From Bordetella sp. (lineage in GTDB: Bacteria; Pseudomonadota; Gammaproteobacteria; Burkholderiales; Burkholderiaceae_B), in NCBI GenBank assembly GCA_027450125.1, contig DAIDKG010000120.1:1-7454 (forward strand): a stretch of DNA of 7,454 nucleotides. The letters run 5' to 3'. Both the position numbers and the translations under genes were made by a program. Below, piece after piece: positions 5,640-7,454 of this stretch. The notes below the pieces were generated by a model. It was not told the origin of the DNA and ran no database searches. It worked only from the letters and a program-made list of their open reading frames with translations. The number at the start of each line of letters is the position of its first letter. Position 1 is the first letter of the stretch.

Positions 5640-6626
5640 ATGACACGCAGCAAACCCCTTAATACCGACACCCATCACGGATACCGCAGCGGCCATGCGG
5701 CTCGCCTGGTCGGCATGCCCGTGACCACTTTGCGCATCTGGGAGCGCCGTTACGGCATCGTCGCGCCACCGACCACGGCCTCGGGCCAGCGGCTCTACTC
5801 CGAGCAGGACATCCAGCGCCTGACGCTACTGAAGTCCCTGGTCGACAGCGGCTACGCCATCGGTTCGATCGCCCGACTCGACGATGCGCAACTGGCCTCG
5901 CTCGACCGGGGACTGCCGGCTTCCCAGCATCACGCCGTCTCGACCGGCGCCGAGAAGCCGCATCAAGACCTGAGCCTGGCAGTCGTGGGCGAGTCGCTGG
6001 CCGAGCGCATCCGGGAAGACGGCGCAGAACTCGCGCTGCGAGGACTGCAGTTCGGCACCACCCTCGCCGACCTGGAAGAACTCGAAGCGCTCGGACAGCG
6101 GGCGGGCGACATCCTGATCATCGCGATTTCCGGCCTGCAGGACGAAACGGCCGAAAGAATCGTCCAGGCCATCCGCGGCGCGGCCTACCGCGCCGTCGCC
6201 GTGGTGTATGCCTTCGGCGCCAACAGCGCCGCGGACAGCCTGCAGCTGTCCGGCGTCCGTCTGTACCGCCGCCCTGGCAACCGGTCCGAAATGCGCCAGA
6301 TGCTGCGCGACCTGGCCCGCGACTCTCTCGACGAACTGCCGCTGCCGCCGGGGGGCGGCCGCCGGCCGAAGCGCTTCGACGAACGCGAGCTCAAGGCCAT
6401 GACCGCACTGGACCGGGCGGTGACCTGCGAATGCCCCCGGCACATCGTCGAGTTGATCCTGCAGCTGGATGCATTCGAGACCTACAGCGACAACTGCTCG
6501 ATAGCGACGCCCGCCGACCGCATGCTTCATCGGTTGCTGGGCGATATTTCCAATCAAGCGCGCCATGCTTTCGAAACGGCACTGGAGCGCGTGGCGGCAA
6601 GCCATCCGGACTCGACGCCGTCGTGA
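5640..6626 (+). CDS. MerR-family regulator with degenerate B12-binding-like domain and Cys-bearing C-terminal extension
   Basis: DNA-binding regulator of 328 aa related to the CarA/CarH/LitR branch. The MerR winged helix spans about 13-85: YRSGHAARLVGMPVTTLRIW, ERRYGIV, GQRLYSEQDIQRLTLLKSLV, GYAIGSIARLDDAQL. A short linker leads to an alpha/beta segment at about 111-225 (LSLAVVGESL, GDILIIAISGL, AVAVVYAF) in the position of the Rossmann B12-binding domain. It lacks the DXHXXG-type cobalt-ligand His and the W...EH helix bundle that CarH uses, so B12 light sensing is unlikely. Residues about 245-320 form a helical extension with Cys263, Cys265, His268 and Cys286, possible metal or redox ligands. 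The ATG at 5640 has only a weak ribosome-binding site, but the winged helix starts close after it and no better start exists. It is 41 bp upstream of folE on the same strand. The target and signal are unknown. Confidence 0.9.
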   Translation: MTRSKPLNTDTHHGYRSGHAARLVGMPVTTLRIWERRYGIVAPPTTASGQRLYSEQDIQRLTLLKSLVDSGYAIGSIARLDDAQLASLDRGLPASQHHAVSTGAEKPHQDLSLAVVGESLAERIREDGAELALRGLQFGTTLADLEELEALGQRAGDILIIAISGLQDETAERIVQAIRGAAYRAVAVVYAFGANSAADSLQLSGVRLYRRPGNRSEMRQMLRDLARDSLDELPLPPGGGRRPKRFDERELKAMTALDRAVTCECPRHIVELILQLDAFETYSDNCSIATPADRMLHRLLGDISNQARHAFETALERVAASHPDSTPS

Positions 6627-6632
6627 CCCGCG

Positions 6633-6649
6633 AGGCCCGCCGCGGGCCT
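6633..6649 (+). other. Small intercistronic hairpin between the MerR gene and folE
   Basis: Arms AGGCCCG and CGGGCCT with a CCG loop, starting 7 bases after the MerR stop and ending 18 bases before folE. Only TTGG follows, so it is at best a weak attenuator or a processing site. Co-transcription of the two genes remains likely given the 41-bp gap. Confidence 0.4.
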
Positions 6650-6667
6650 TGGCAATGGAGACTTCAA

Positions 6668-7393
6668 ATGGACGCAATCGTAAAACCCATGCCCGCCACG
6701 ATCGCCACGACTGAGGACGTGCCGCTTTCGCAGCGAATTCGGCAACGCCTGATGAGCGCGGGCGTGCGCTTTCACGCCAACGACAATATTTCCGATTTTC
6801 TGCGGGAGGGCGAAATCGATCAGTTGCAGGAAGAAGTCGCCGCCCGCCTGCAATCGGTGCTCCGGTCCCTGGTGATCGATGTCGACAACGATCACAACTC
6901 GCACGAAACCGCAAAGCGCGTGGCCAAGATGTTCCTGCGCGAGACCTTCGCCGGACGCTACGAGGCCGCGCCGGGCGTAACCGAGTTCCCCAACGTGGAG
7001 CAGCTCGACGAGTTGATGATCGTCGGGCCGATCTGCGTGCGCAGCGCCTGTTCGCATCATCTGTGCCCGATCATGGGACGCCTGTGGATCGGCGTGCTGC
7101 CCGACCAGGACTCCAACCTCATCGGCCTGTCCAAGTACGCGCGCCTGGCGAACTGGATCATGTCGCGCCCCCAGATCCAGGAAGAGGCGATCAAGCAACT
7201 GGCTGATCTGCTGGAAACCCGGCTCGCTCCCAAAGGGGTTGCCCTCGTGCTCGAAGCCGATCATTTCTGCATGCATTGGCGCGGCGTCAAGGACGATCAA
7301 TCGAAAATGGTCAACAGCGTGATGCGCGGCGCGTTTCTCCAAGACAAGAGCCTGCGCGCCGAGTTTTTCTCGCTGTTGCCCAAGCGAAGCTGA
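6668..7393 (+). CDS. folE: GTP cyclohydrolase I (FolE type)
   Basis: Converts GTP to 7,8-dihydroneopterin triphosphate, the first step of folate and pterin synthesis, as a cytosolic homodecamer in known members. The protein is 241 aa, slightly longer than E. coli FolE, with an extra N-terminus of about 30-40 residues. Zinc ligands are in place: Cys128 and His131 (ACSHHLCP), Cys201 (DHFCMHWRGV). His199 of the proton relay, Arg205, the GLSKYARL segment and the guanine-binding Glu172 in RPQIQEE are also present. Unusual points are Ser129 where most FolE have Glu (CEHH) and Asn216 in the segment equivalent to TTTS. The ATG at 6668 follows GGAG by 7 nt; the in-frame extension upstream overlaps the MerR gene and is not protein-like. 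A second, specialised FolE set in a regulatory cluster fits pterin or folate supply for a stress- or light-related use, for example a photolyase antenna cofactor; this is inferred. Confidence 0.95.
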   Translation: MDAIVKPMPATIATTEDVPLSQRIRQRLMSAGVRFHANDNISDFLREGEIDQLQEEVAARLQSVLRSLVIDVDNDHNSHETAKRVAKMFLRETFAGRYEAAPGVTEFPNVEQLDELMIVGPICVRSACSHHLCPIMGRLWIGVLPDQDSNLIGLSKYARLANWIMSRPQIQEEAIKQLADLLETRLAPKGVALVLEADHFCMHWRGVKDDQSKMVNSVMRGAFLQDKSLRAEFFSLLPKRS

Positions 7394-7454
7394 CCGCTCG
7401 CCCGAGCATGCGACTGCTCTGCGCGACTGGCCGCCGGCAGGACACGGCAGCGTC

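Noticed and set aside
5248..5643. Plus-strand reading frame of 131 codons across the interval before the MerR gene
   Set aside because: It starts inside the hairpin, half of it is low-complexity translation of the AT-rich island, it has no ribosome-binding site, and it covers the promoter and operator.
5826..6914. Long minus-strand frame opposite the MerR gene and the folE start
   Set aside because: No domain signature; it is the antisense of two supported genes.
7395..7406. GCTC-GCCC-GAGC hairpin after folE as a terminator
   Set aside because: The stem is only 4-5 bp and no T-run follows.
7408..7454. Possible start of another gene after folE (ATG at 7408, reading MRLLCATGRRQDTAA)
   Set aside because: Only 15 codons are visible, with no ribosome-binding site and no recognisable family motif, so it cannot be supported within the window.

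Overview
The window is high-GC DNA from a Gram-negative bacterium, most likely a betaproteobacterium of the Burkholderiales (Bordetella/Achromobacter-like Alcaligenaceae). That placement is inferred from codon use (dominant GCG, CTG, GAC/ATC and CGC), from the GcvA-like LysR next to a periplasmic branched-chain-type binding protein, and from the style of the ECF sigma, RskA and MerR proteins. It was not checked against a database. I recognise six protein-coding genes and no rRNA, tRNA, insertion sequence or CRISPR array.

Left half (1-3902): a catabolic module. On the minus strand a secreted LIV-type ABC substrate-binding protein (2679 to 1540) is followed, 93 bp later, by an ALDH7/antiquitin-type aldehyde dehydrogenase (1446 to the window edge). 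The dehydrogenase is cut at its C-terminus by the window. Its closest known role is oxidation of alpha-aminoadipate semialdehyde/piperideine-6-carboxylate in lysine/pipecolate breakdown. A GcvA-like LysR regulator (2994-3902, plus strand) is divergent from this pair. The shared intergenic region holds an inverted repeat of LysR-box form lying inside a sigma70-like promoter that reads toward the LysR gene, a layout that suggests autorepression coupled to control of the module.

Right half (4003-7393): a plus-strand regulatory and biosynthetic block. An ECF sigma factor and its RskA-type membrane anti-sigma factor overlap by ATGA. They are followed by a strong 15-bp hairpin and a 402-bp gene-free interval whose second half is a sharply AT-rich island. 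The island holds a 30-bp near-palindrome and a perfect 13-bp inverted repeat spanning the -35/-10 region of a good sigma70-like promoter. That promoter drives a MerR-type regulator with an apparently degenerate cobalamin-binding-like domain and a cysteine-bearing C-terminal extension. A GTP cyclohydrolase I (folE) variant follows 41 bp later.

The combination of ECF sigma, RskA, MerR and FolE resembles the gene sets around light-responsive LitR/CarH-type regulators, in which folE and photolyase genes occur. Here, however, the MerR protein lacks the residues needed to bind B12, so any signal would have to be something else. This is the most interesting part of the window.
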